Assembly: GCA_963924555.1 (NCBI GenBank)
Contig: OZ004592.1
Location: 248,001-312,000 of the forward strand
Source of the DNA: Crambe crambe
Taxonomy: Eukaryota > Porifera > Demospongiae > Poecilosclerida > Crambeidae
Direction of reading: 5' to 3'
DNA: 64,000 bases
Shown here piece after piece: positions 1-10,914 of this stretch (positions are counted from its first letter, which is position 1; each line of letters begins with the position of its first letter). The position numbers and the translations under genes are program-made. Below the pieces are notes generated by a model that saw nothing but the letters and a program-made list of their open reading frames with translations, was not told where the DNA came from and did not search any database.

Positions 1-1
1 C

Positions 2-3000
2 CCTCATCGTAAGGAGGGATTCAAACCCAACCTCCCGCAAACAAAAGACGCAAAAGAAGAGAAAGCTGGCACCAGCCCCTTCATTTATACTCCGTTTACT
101 CCTGGGAAGAGGAAAGGTGCTAAGAGAGAGGAAGTGTTGTGGGTGGAGAAAGACCCCGCAGAAATTGCCCTCAATATTGCCAACCCCTTACCATTTGAAC
201 TAAGAGTTGAAAATATGGTCAGCCGATTTGATTCTTGTGTTCCATTTCCTAACTCCCATGTGTTACCTGTAGGCCCTGATGATGGAGGGTTCTAAAGTGG
301 AGATCTATCCTTCCTCCCTGACACTTCCTAGCGAGTCGGAACAGTCTCAATTTGCTCTTGTCAGTATTCCCCATGAACCAGGCCAAGTCATTGTCCAAGG
401 TAATAACACCCCTGTCCCTTAATCCTTGGGGAGTGGCACTATCATGTGACCTCTTGCTATGTAGGTTATGAAGCTACTGTCTTTGGCGTGCACTACACGT
501 GTCATGTGAAGATTGCGGGGGACCCCATAATTAGAGTGATTCCTCAACTCCCCCTGCTGAAGGTCAGGGGTTACCCCTGCATGGCGATACCCGAGAGGAC
601 AGAGGACACAGGAGGCGCCAGTGAGAGGAAGATCAGCAAAGCTGGTGTGGAGGAGCTCAGCCTCTTGGATGGAGAGAGGTAGACAATGATTCCCAAGTAC
701 CTGTGTGTCAAGTTGCAAATTGTTTTTGGTTTGTTTTGTCATTAAACAGCTGCCAGTTTCAGTTTGAACTGGAGAGTGTGAACGAGACTGATATCACCTC
801 CATATCACTTGCCACCAAGGAATACAATAGTGAGTTTCAGTCATCTCATCTCCATTGGTGAACCTGTACCTCCATCCTCTCACTATAACCCCCCTTCCCC
901 ACTGACACACAGAGGACTACTGTAGCTTCACATGGGACGATGGGTCCCTGGAGTGCTTGCTCCCTCTCCATCGGAGGAAACCCTCTTCACTTATCGTCTC
1001 CATCAAGGCTCATATCCCATCCTGTTTTCGCCTCATCAGCGACTTCACTGCAGACATTTCAAATCCTGCTCTGTTCTCAAAGGTGGGAAAGGCACAGCAA
1101 GGTGGTTCCACTCAAGTCCCTGAGATCTCACAACCTCGAGACACACCTCCCAGTGGTACCACACCCACTCATACAGCCACAACCAGTTCCTCTCCAAATT
1201 TCAAAAGAGTTCCACGAGCAGCATTACAGAGTATACTATTGGGCCACAGACGCAAGGCAAGCAATGAGGGCTTGGAGAAACCCGAGGAAACCAATTCCTC
1301 ACTGATGGACTCACTCAACTTGGATCACCCTCTCCTCAACTCCAGAACTAACAGCGGCACACTACCCAATATGAGAGCCTCCACCTCCTCAAACAAACAG
1401 AATAGTTTTGTTCGTTCCAAGAAGACTGGATCCTCTCGTAGTGGCTATTCAAAGAAATTGGGGGTGGAGTCAGGTTGGGACTATGAAGGAGTTATCATTG
1501 GCCTTGACAAACGAGCATCCATCAGATCGGACCCAGGGGACAGAGATCAAGGAAAAGTGATGAAGGCTCATGTGGGATCAGGATCCGTTCATACTAGCCC
1601 CACCTCCTCCATGATGGCGATCCAATCCGACACCTCCTACCCCATCAACATACCTCATTCCACCAATACAAGTCACTCCGATCTCCACAGTAGTCCCATT
1701 CTCAAACCTGGTTCTGAACCGATCACCAAAACCCAGAGTTTGATAAGAAACACTAGTTTACAGAGCAAAGGGGGTGGATCAGTACGAGGGGGACGTCCAA
1801 GCATTAACAAGGGGAACATCTCCTTGCCCACTGGACCTCTGTACAAGGAGGTACCAACGCCCCCCAAGAAGATGAAAGTAACGGGGGACTTTCTCTTCAA
1901 GTATTCTGGAGGGCAGAGCTTGGCTGAAGGATACTACAGGGAAGCAGAAGCCAACATGTCAGTTGTGGTACAACCATGTCTCCTTTTTGAGCAGCTTGAT
2001 ATAAGCAACAGTGAAAAGTGAGTAGTGAATAATAGTGAAGTGAGTTAGCAGTGATTATGCTGAGTGGATTGTCATGCATGAAGCTGTAGTTGTGTCAAAG
2101 GGAAATTTTGTTTTATTGGACATGAATGTAGCAACATTTAGATGATTTTTCATGTTTACAGATCACAAGAGGTGTTTCAGTTCAGCTTCCTCATGGTCAA
2201 TGCATCCACTTATCAACTCTCTGTCACGTGCACAGTCAACCAAGGTCAGCCTTATAATTTCATGTATGAAAACTTTATGGCTTTTTTCTCTATTAGTGTT
2301 GGTTATATCGATAGTAAACTTCTCATTTGCCCTTTAGCGATAGTTATGATCATGAGTTGGTCATAATTTCAATTTAGTTTCAATTCCTTTGACTAAAAGT
2401 TTGACAATACTGTTAGTTAAGGAGTTCAGAGGAGTACTTCAGTGTTTTTCTCTTAAGCACATCAGGTTTAACAACTCATGATTGACTCTTCTTTTTTTTA
2501 GCTGGTCTGGCCAGTAGTAGTGAAGTGATGAAAAAGGTGTCTGAGAGTCTGGACCCCAACTCCAGCAAGAAGTTCACCTTGTTGATACAGAAGTTCAATC
2601 TGGACTCTGACCTGTCCAATTCATCAGGGACAACCACTGAGGTACAGCTTATGTTCAATCCCCCCTTCTGTTATTAGGCCACACCCAATACATGAATTAG
2701 GCCATGCTCATACCATTGGATTGGCTCTGTCAGTGGAAGCACAGCAATGTGATGCTTGTCGTGTGTCTGTTGATTTAGCTTAATGATCCTGGTCTCCCCC
2801 CCACATAAAAATTATCTTTTTCTGTTTATGTTGTTATTTGGTCTCTACATGTGGTTTTGCTACATCAAAATATCTATTTTCTAGATTCATCTGCTGAAAC
2901 ATTACTCCAAGAAACTAGCAGAGATGCTATCATTCCACTGGGAGGTGGAAGGGAGTGATCGCTCTGGACTCATCACCCTCGACATGCTCCATCTCCCCCT

Positions 3001-4175
3001 AGCCAGTATGGCCATCATGAAACCACTCCCCATACTCTTCAGTAAGATCTTACCATCTCATTTTTTCCACTCTCAATTGATGATATTCTGTAGGTGTTAT
3101 GATGAATCAACAATCCTACTCTCCATTGGATACGACTCATTCCAAGAATTTGAGTGTGGGCTCGCTGGTCAGAGCCTTCATCAAGCTGACCAATAACTCC
3201 CCTTCCCCCATGCCCCCCTCTTTTCTCATACTGGAACCCTACACCTTTTCTCAGGAGCTACGCATGATCCTCAAGAACTTGACAGGCCGCATGGTCCACT
3301 CAGGCAGTCTGATCACCAACATTCCCAAGGTAACCAACATAATACAGTCCCAAATTAGAGGGATGATAAAACTGATAAATCTTTTTTTACAGCTGTCTCC
3401 AGGTGCCAGTTTTGAGCATGAAGTTTGCATGACATTTCTATATAAAGGGAACTACTTAATGGATGTTAAGTGTGTAGTACCCACTCAGCAGGACCCCTCG
3501 ACTCCCCCAGCCCCATCTCCATCCCAGCCTCCACCACCTGACTCCTCAGATAAACTCACTCCAAAGGTGGATAAATCTAACGTTACCAGGAGTCCAATAA
3601 AAATTGCCAAAAGGCAGGTGCCCCCAAAGTTACCATTTGTACCTCCTGATGTCTCCTTGTCCCCTTCCTCCCCCTCGCCTCCACCCTATGTCCTCCAAAA
3701 GAGTGCTAAAGCTTTAGCCAGGAAATTTGAGATTGAGTTCTCAGACAAAAAGAAAGACTCACCACAAATTTCTAATGGACCCCAATCCTCACCTTCCTCC
3801 CCAAAGGGGAAACAATCTGATGTGGGTGTGTCTGATAGTGAGACTCCGCCCCCTGTACCCACTTCCAAACGTCCACCTATTGTTAAGTCATCCAGCGTTG
3901 AACTCACAAAACAAACTTCTTTTGAATCAAGAAAAAACCGGACTTTCTCCTCCTACAATGGGTCCATAACACTCACCAAACCAGTACCCTTCTCTCCTCT
4001 CTCCACAACCTCCTCCAAAACTCCCTCAACCCTCTCACATGCACTACATACCAAAGTTCAAAGTTCAGTCCTGCTCTCCTCTCGGTCCAAATACCAGAGT
4101 TTATCCAGAGACCACCGAGCCCAAAGTTCCATGCGTGTGGTATCCGGGCCCAATTTCTCATTCCATATCAACTAG
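2..4175 (+). CDS. TRAPPC9: TRAPPC9 (NIBP/Trs120) C-terminal half, 5' end outside window
   Basis: Subunit of the TRAPPII tethering and Rab-activating complex at the Golgi. Exons run from base 2. The first reads FIYTPFTPGKRKG and NPLPFELRVENM, then a roughly 60-base intron (donor ATG|GTCAGC) leads to KVEIYPSSLTLPSE. GYEATVFGVHYT follows at about 464, FKYSGGQSLAEGYYRE at about 1897, and LSPGASFEHEVCMTFLYKG at about 3396. These match human TRAPPC9 blocks from memory (PFELRVEQM, LNFKYSGGPGHTEGYYRN). Two parts look unusual: a Ser/Pro/Thr-rich insert of about 250 residues (about 1090-1850) before the FKYSGG block, and a low-complexity Ser/Pro tail of about 220 residues (about 3490-4175) after the last conserved strand. 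It is convergent with ACOT7 copy A. Family identity is firm; exon edges in the middle are approximate. Confidence 0.88.
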
Positions 4176-4333
4176 TGTTAATCACAATAAATATCGTATT
4201 AATTGTGTGTGCTTTATACTCTCCCTGTGACCATAAACTGTTAGTTTCAATTTTTAATACACATTCTCATAATGATATGATGAAAACTGAGCCATAAAAT
4301 CAATTTCCCTGCACTGGAAGGAAAAGTATAGCG

Positions 4334-5670
4334 CTACTTCCTGTTTTTCATGGCTTCCAGTCTTGCTGCTTTTCGTGTGAGATAGCGTTTCTTCCCTTCT
4401 TCAAAGCGCTCCTCTTCTTCCTTGGACTGTAGTTTGAGTTGGGGCACAGGAACTGACCCATACCCTTCCTTTCCAAGACACACAAATGTGAAGTGAGCAG
4501 TATTGGTGATCCTCCTACTCTTAGGCTCCAGTCCAGCTGCTTCTGTCATCACCTAAAACATTCTAAAAATCTTCAAGACAGTTCTTAAACCATGTAGAAA
4601 CTTTTGCACACCTCAATCTCCATGGATCTAGCACTGGTGAAGACCATCCGTGCTGTGACAAATACCACTTCCCCATTCATGACTGGCTCATGGAAATTGA
4701 TCACATCGATACCAGCAGTGACGGTGTGAGCAGAGCAGTGCCTAGCAGAACATATTCCTGCAGCATTATCCATCATCTTCATCAGTGCCCCTCCCATCAT
4801 GTGACCAGTGACAGCACAGTCTGATGGAAGCACAAGATTGGCTAATGTTGTCTGTGATGCCATGACAGTGTGTGACTCTGGGGAGTGAACAGGATAAGAA
4901 GGAGTGTGGTTAGAAACACCACCATTGACCTCTGTCCTGGTCTGCTTCTGGGCTTCATACCTCTTCCTTCCTGCTTCAAGTTGTGCACCACTCAGCCCAG
5001 TAAGTGGAGGGATGGAGGCTACTAACTCTCTTAGTCTTCCTGTCCACTTTGCCTTAGATTCCAACCCGACGTACCAAAGGAATGCTGTATTGGTACGTCT
5101 CCTCTCACATGTGATGACATTTTCTGCCCACACATCGACAGTGACCTCCATGGAATGGGGAGAGGTGTAGGTCACAGCGGCTTGGAGTTGTGCCACTTCC
5201 CCCACCAGCATTGGCTGTAGGAAGTCCATCCTCTCCAGGCGAACCAGGACAGTGGTGATAGGAGGGTCTCCCTCCTTCCTCTTGCCATTGCAGTGTCTGT
5301 TGGCCACCACATGTCCTGCCTGCTCAATCAGTTTGAGGATGGTTCCTCCATGGACATTGCCTGAAGGGTTGGTGTCATCTGGCAACATGACTCGACTGAT
5401 CTCGATGGACGTATCATGGGGAAGGGTGGGGTTTGGAGCCGAACTCTTTGATGTATTCACTATACATTGCATGGAGAAAGGTAGCTAGCTCCATCAGGAA
5501 ATTTAAAAATAGGTCATGTATACTAGTTCATGATTAATATTATTTTGTAGACAAGACCCACTAAGTAATTCACTTTGCTCCCAAAGAATGATAAAAAATT
5601 TCATGTTTCTTATAAAAGTGATCTACTGGTACTGACTCATAATTGCTGCATCTTCCCTACGGTACTCACT
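4334..5670 (-). CDS. ACOT7: Acyl-CoA thioesterase 7, tandem copy A
   Basis: Hydrolyses fatty acyl-CoAs to free acid and CoA. It has two hotdog domains. Domain 1 carries MLPDDTNPSGNVHGGTI and a SPHSMEVTVDVWAEN strand; domain 2 carries PSDCAVTGHMMGGALMKMMD and SARSMEIEV. A linker reads AGRKRYEAQKQTRTE and the tail is VPQLKLQ...RFEEGKKRYL, as in vertebrate ACOT7. The last exon is 4334-4552 and the main exon 4612-5459; the phases join SMEIE to VMTEAAG. The main exon begins with TG, and a good donor (ATA|GTGAGT, ending at 5670) would supply the A, so the start ATG may be built across the junction (MNTSKSS). Alternatively the in-frame ATG at 5472 is used. No targeting peptide is visible, which suggests a cytosolic enzyme. 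Copy B is a close paralogue upstream. Confidence 0.88.
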
Positions 5671-5809
5671 ATTCGGAGAAAGGGCGATGAAGAGATCGAG
5701 AGAACTTATTCTTGTCAGCACAAAAATTATATTTGCTCATTGAAATAAAAATAATATATATTAATTTTGATATCCGGTGGAAAACAGGTAAAGGGTCTTC
5801 AAGATGACA

Positions 5810-7259
5810 TTATTTCATGGCTTCCAGTCTTACTGCTTTTCTTGTGAGATAGCGTTTCTTCCCTTCTTCAAAGCGTTTCTCTTCTTCCTTGGACTGTAAT
5901 TTGAGTTGGGGCACGGGAACTGGCCTATATCCATCACCAAGAGATACGAATGTGAAGTGCGCAGTATTGGTGATCCTCCTACTCTCGGGCTCCAGTCCAG
6001 CTGCTTCTGTCATCACCTAGAACATTGCAAAATGGTTGAGCATTTGACTAATGTGATACTAAATCACATACCTCAATCTCCATGGATTTAGCACTGGTGA
6101 AGACCATCCGTGCTGTGACAAATACCACTTCCCCATTAATAACTGGCTCATGGAAATCTATGACATCAATACAGGCAGTGACAGTGCGAGCAGAGCAGTG
6201 CCTGGTTGCACATATTCCTGCAGCACTATCCATCATCTTCATCAGTGCCCCTCCCATCATGTGACCAGTGACAGCACAGTCTGATGGAAGAACGACATTG
6301 GCTAATGTTGTCTGTGATCCCATGACAGTGTGGGATTCTTGTATTTCTGTTGTGTTGTTAAGAGAAGGTGTGTTGTTCAAAATAGGAAGAGAAGGTGTGT
6401 ATTTGTTAAATTCTGTCCTGGTCTGCTTCTGGGCTTCATACCTCTTCCTTCCTGCTTCAAGTTGTGCATCACTCAGCTCCGTAAGTGGAGGGATGGAGGT
6501 TACTAACTCTCTTAGTCTTCCTGTCCACTTCACTGTAGGTTTCATTTTTGATTCCAACCCAACGTACCAAAGGAATGCTGTATTGGTATGTCTCCTCTCA
6601 CACGTGATGACATTTTCTGCCCACACATCGACAGTGACCTCCATGGAATGGGGAGAGGTGTAGGTCACAGCGGCTTGGAGTTGTGCCACTTCCCCCACCA
6701 GCATTGGCTGCAGGAAGTCCATCCTCTCCAGGCGAACCAGGACGGTGGTGATAGGAGGGTCTCCCTCCTTCCTCTTGCCATTGCAGTGTCTGTTGGCCAC
6801 CACATGTCCTGCCTGCTCAATCAGTTTGAGGATGGTTCCTCCATGGACATTGCCTGAAGGGTTGGTGTCATCTGGCAGCATGATTCGACTAATTTCAATG
6901 GAAGTTTCACGGGGAAGGGCGGGGTTAGGAGCAGGACTCCCTGATCGATTCACTACAGAGAAAAACCACAAACTATCAGCAAACCCAAACCACTTTGTAG
7001 TAATGACAACTATCACGAGTAAACATTCTGATCATGACATACTATCCACTATACCTTTCTTAAAGAAAGGGAGAGTTAAGGAAGTTATGATGAGGGGTCT
7101 TCTCCATCTGACCTCTGTTCCCTTTCGGCTCCGGAAGGGGTTAGTAAGCTGATATCCCTGACTATAGCTCAAATCCCTCAGTATCCTACGTCGAAAATTC
7201 GTTCTCCCACAAGCGGAGAGAAAATATAAAGACAATCTCTGTGAACCTCGAAGGGCCAT
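5810..7259 (-). CDS. ACOT7: Acyl-CoA thioesterase 7, tandem copy B, possible mitochondrial form
   Basis: Same two-hotdog architecture and same intron position as copy A, with most residues identical. The last exon ends with a stop at 5810; the main exon runs to 6952 after acceptor CTGTAG. The linker between the hotdogs is longer and diverged. A plausible first exon is 7163-7259. It begins MALRGSQRLSLYFLSACGR and is rich in Arg, Ser and Leu with almost no acid residues, which resembles a mitochondrial presequence. Its A|GTCAGG donor gives the phase needed by the TG-leading exon 2. That donor is not strong, so the start is inferred. Human ACOT7 is known to have cytosolic and mitochondrial forms from alternative first exons. 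The gene is divergent from GCLC copy 1. Confidence 0.85.
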
Positions 7260-7400
7260 TTTTTGCATTAGGTAAAGCGTCTCTATCAATGGCGCGCGCG
7301 GCCTGTAAGGCAGGGTCAAAGGTCATTTCATGCATAATGTAGAAGCTCTAAAAATGGGTGCACGGTATTTCCGGATTCCTTGCTATGCATCAGGCAAGGA
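7260..7400. promoter_or_regulatory. Bidirectional promoter between ACOT7 copy B and GCLC copy 1
   Basis: The 141 bases separate divergent start codons. The stretch holds a CpG-rich GGCGCGCGCGGCC block (about 7290-7302) and an ETS-like TTTCCGGA just before the GCLC start. No TATA box is visible. Function is inferred from position. Confidence 0.45.
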
Positions 7401-9550
7401 ATGGGTCTATTGTCTAAAGGCACGCCATTATCCTGGACTGATACAAAGAAGCACGCAGCATTGGTCCACAAAGTGGGAATCCTTGAATTCCTTGCATTGT
7501 ACCATAGACTGAAGGACAGGAAAGGAGATGTCTTGAAATGGGGGGATGAGGTAAGTTTCACCATGCATGCTATTAAATAGACAGGATTTTCAACTTCCAT
7601 CTCCAGATCGAGTACTCCCTGATTGCCATAGACGAAAAGGAGAAGAAAGCTAAAGTGAGTTTGATAGGGCCAGACATTTTGGATGGTTTGCAGCAACCAG
7701 AGAGATGTGACCCTCTCCATCACACCACCAAATGGAGTCCAGAGTATGCCAGCTACATGATTGAAAGTAAATCAGTATGAACTGTACAATATACGCTGTG
7801 GCTAGAGTACTGGCAGGAAGTCACATATATAATACAGTACTCTTTATCCAGCCCTAGCCCCACCCTTTGCCCATTATGGTCTGCCAGTATTCTAGCCACT
7901 CCGAACTTTTTTAAGCTGCTTCTCTCCCTGGTCAGGGCCAGTGGGCCACCTCTCTCTGCCAGTGGGCCTCTAGATGGACCACAGTTAAGAGATGTGGTTA
8001 ATTGTCACCACTAGAATCCATTATCATTTACAGGTACCCCTGGAGCAGTGCCTTATGGAGGATACCCTCAGCATTTCAACCAAGTGGAGGCCAATATGAA
8101 ACTCAGGTAGGTGTGAATGTGGGCAGTGATAGGTCCAGTGGGCTGATGGGCCGAACTTTCAATTTGAATTGCACACTGATTGAGTTCAGTTGTGTTTTTG
8201 CCTCTCAATCTTGATAAGGTGTCAAGAGATATGCATCTTGTTGTAAAGTGAGGCATATATCATCCATAGTTGCTGAAATACCTATTAAGTGCTTGCATCA
8301 GTTGTTGCTTGCTGTATACTCTGAAACTGACATCAACAATAATATATAATCATCTGAAGCAGATGGTCCAATAGCAGATCTTTATTATACTTATTTGCTC
8401 AGACGTCAACAGTTGATGGATGCTTTGAAGGACACATCTACCATTGCGCTTACTATCACATCACTGCCTCGTCTTGGCTGTCCTGGGTTCACTCAACCCG
8501 AGTATGCTCCAAGAACCACTGATGTCAACTCAGCATCTCAATCTCTGTTCTACCCAGATGAAGGTATCTGGAACGGCCACCCTCGCTACAGGTGAGTGTC
8601 TTCCACAATGGGCTACCCCTGCACAGATTGTATGTTATCTCCTTTTTGACCAGGACTCTCACACGTAACATCCGAGAACGGAGAGGGGAAAACCCTCCTA
8701 TTAATATACCAAGTAAGTGACATTCTCTAGTCCATAGCAGGAGTATAATCACCTTTCTCTTTCTCAGTTTTCAAGGACACGAAGACACTTTCTCCTTTTG
8801 TGGAAGAATTCCCGGCTGATAATGCTTGTGCTGCAAGAAATGCCCTTCCTGATCACATCTACATGGACTGCATGGGGTTTGGCATGAGTAGTTGTTGCTT
8901 GCAGGTCACCTTTCAAGGCACTGATATTGACGAAACCCGTCACCTCTATGATCAGTTAGCTGTGGTGTGTCCCATCATGGTGAGTCTTGTACCATAGTTA
9001 GAATAGGATTCATAATTGCACGACATTTAATATTATAGCAGGCACTGTCTGCAGCCACACCCATTTTTAGAGGCTATCTAGCAGATATAGACTGCAGGTG
9101 GCAAGCCATCTCTTATTCTGTCGATGACCGGACAGAAGAAGAGAGAGGGTTAAAGGTCAGCTACTTATTCTTTTTTATCAGTTGCCATGTGTATTATTGC
9201 AAATTGTTTCTCCTCAGCCTCTTAGTGAGAGCAAGTTCACAATTCCCAAATCTCGCTTTGACACTATTGATAGTTTCCTTGCTAATGAGGACTATAATGA
9301 CAGGGAAGTCGTCTATGATCCACAAGTCTTCCAGCAACTCAAAGAAGGAGGTGGGTGGGCATATCTGTTCCATTATGTATGTGTACTGACTGTTGTTGCA
9401 GGTGTGGATGATTTACTGGCACAGCACATTGCACATCTGTTCATACGAGATCCCATCTCCTTATTCGCTGAGAAGTTGGAGCAAAATGTGGAGACAGAGA
9501 CTGATCACTTTGAAGTGAGATAATAATATTATTGTGAACCTTGCATAATT

Positions 9551-9626
<76 letters not shown>

Positions 9627-10509
9627 GAATATCCAATCCACCAACTGGCAGAACATACGTTTTAAACCTCCCCCTCCCAATTCTCCTATTGGGTGGCGGG
9701 TGGAGTTCCGCTCTCTAGATATACAAATTACTGACTTTGAGAATGCAGCCTTTGTGGTGTTTGTGGTGCTCCTGACCAGAGCCATTCTCTCTTTCAAACT
9801 CAACCTTTACATTCCTGTCACTAAGGTAAGTGTCACCTCCTTCATAACTCCAAAACACACCCATTCAATGGAGTTTAGATGGAGGAGAATTTTAAGCGAG
9901 CACAAAAACGAAATGCTGTCCATTCTGAAAAGTTCTATTTTCGCAAGAGTCTTTTGCCAGAGGATGAAGAGGAGGAGGCTACCTCATCTGCCAAGAAAAC
10001 CACCAACTCTCATGATCATGAATTCACACTTATGAGTGTGGATACAATTATCAATGGCAAGGTACTAGACTGGGTAGAGGTATCAGGGGATAATATGTGA
10101 TGAGATCATGCTTTCCTGTAGGATGATTTTCCTGGACTGGTTCCACTGGTTAGGATGTATGTTAACAGCATAGATATGGATGTCGATACTTGCTGCACAA
10201 TACTCCAGTATCTCCGCTTGATCTCAAAGAGAGCCTCGGGTAAAAAATTTAATAATCTTTCTCTTGTTTTCATCTCCCTCCCTCCCTCACTCTTTCTCCC
10301 TCTCAGGAGAGCTGCTGACCACAGCAGGCTGGATCAGGAAACAGGTTTTGTCTCACCCTGACTACAAACAAGATTCTGTAGTGAGTGATAAAATCACCTA
10401 TGACCTGATATTAGCTATTAAGGAGGTAACAAGTTCAGTTTGCCCTGACCCTGACCTGCTTGGCTCTCTCTCCTCAAAAGCTCCAGCGACATACACTGTT
10501 CTTGAATGA
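7401..10509 (+). CDS. GCLC: Glutamate-cysteine ligase catalytic subunit, tandem copy 1
   Basis: ATP-dependent joining of L-glutamate and L-cysteine, the first and rate-limiting step of glutathione synthesis in the cytosol. The start [12 protein letters not shown] matches the family start MGLLSxGxPLSW. Family blocks follow in order: [116 protein letters not shown] and [15 protein letters not shown]. Roughly twelve or more short introns split it. Compared with copy 2 and my memory of the human protein, three otherwise constant sites differ: WRPEY is WSPEY, MIEGTPG is MIESTPG (the Ser codon spans an intron junction), and GFGMG is GFGMS. The frame appears intact. Confidence 0.92.
9555..9621 (+). 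repeat. (CT)n microsatellite in GCLC copy 1 intron
   Basis: About 65 bases of uninterrupted CT lie just before the acceptor of the exon starting NIQSTNWQ, so the repeat forms an overlong polypyrimidine tract. The same intron in copy 2 has only a few CT units. Confidence 0.95.
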
Positions 10510-10914
10510 AATTCCTAACTCATCTCGTAGTATTTAATCAAAGAAATTTTTTAAAGTTGTTTTTAAAAAATATTTTTATCAATACTGAATATAAAATTAA
10601 TTAAATTGGGGTGGGGTTGGGTTGGGTTAGCCTCGTCTGGGAGGGGCCTGGGGACGAAGCAAGCTGTAGTGATCGTGAGTATACAACGGTGCACAAAGTA
10701 CTTCCGGATTGGATGACTACAGTCGATTGCAGCTCCGTTCGAATTTCCGTCGGAAGCGTATGGTTTGTGCGGGCCATACAAATTTGGGCCTATCAACACT
10801 TCTTTTATGGCACGCACAAACCATATGCTCCATACGGAATGTTCGAACGGACTGCAATTGACTGTATAATAACTGACTCTCTGGCGTGATCTTGCACTAC
10901 AACTGGCAGGAAAA
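10510..10914. other. Intergenic region between the GCLC copies
   Basis: Holds the 3' flank of copy 1 (A/T-rich, about 10540-10605) and the promoter of copy 2. TTCCGGATT at 10701-10709 is an ETS-like site also found before copy 1. A 146-base hairpin element (10719-10864) fills most of the rest. Confidence 0.6.
10719..10864. mobile_element. Short MITE-like inverted-repeat element with TA flanks
   Basis: The arms of about 60 bases are imperfect reverse complements, roughly four in five bases matching by eye, with a loop of about 30 bases. Ends are CAGTCGATTGCAG and CTGCAATTGACTG, each bordered by TA (10717-10718 and 10865-10866). TA target duplication and CAGT ends fit a non-autonomous Tc1/mariner-type element. 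No ORF is present. The corresponding stretch before GCLC copy 1 lacks it, so insertion after the duplication is likely. Confidence 0.7.

Noticed and set aside
4585-7016. Long plus-strand ORFs across the ACOT7 copies
   Set aside because: Antisense shadows of the two thioesterase genes; they appear in both copies only because the coding strand is conserved.
8170-8400. Highly similar intron text in both GCLC copies as a conserved RNA gene
   Set aside because: Similarity is explained by recent tandem duplication; no stable fold or RNA-gene motif was seen.
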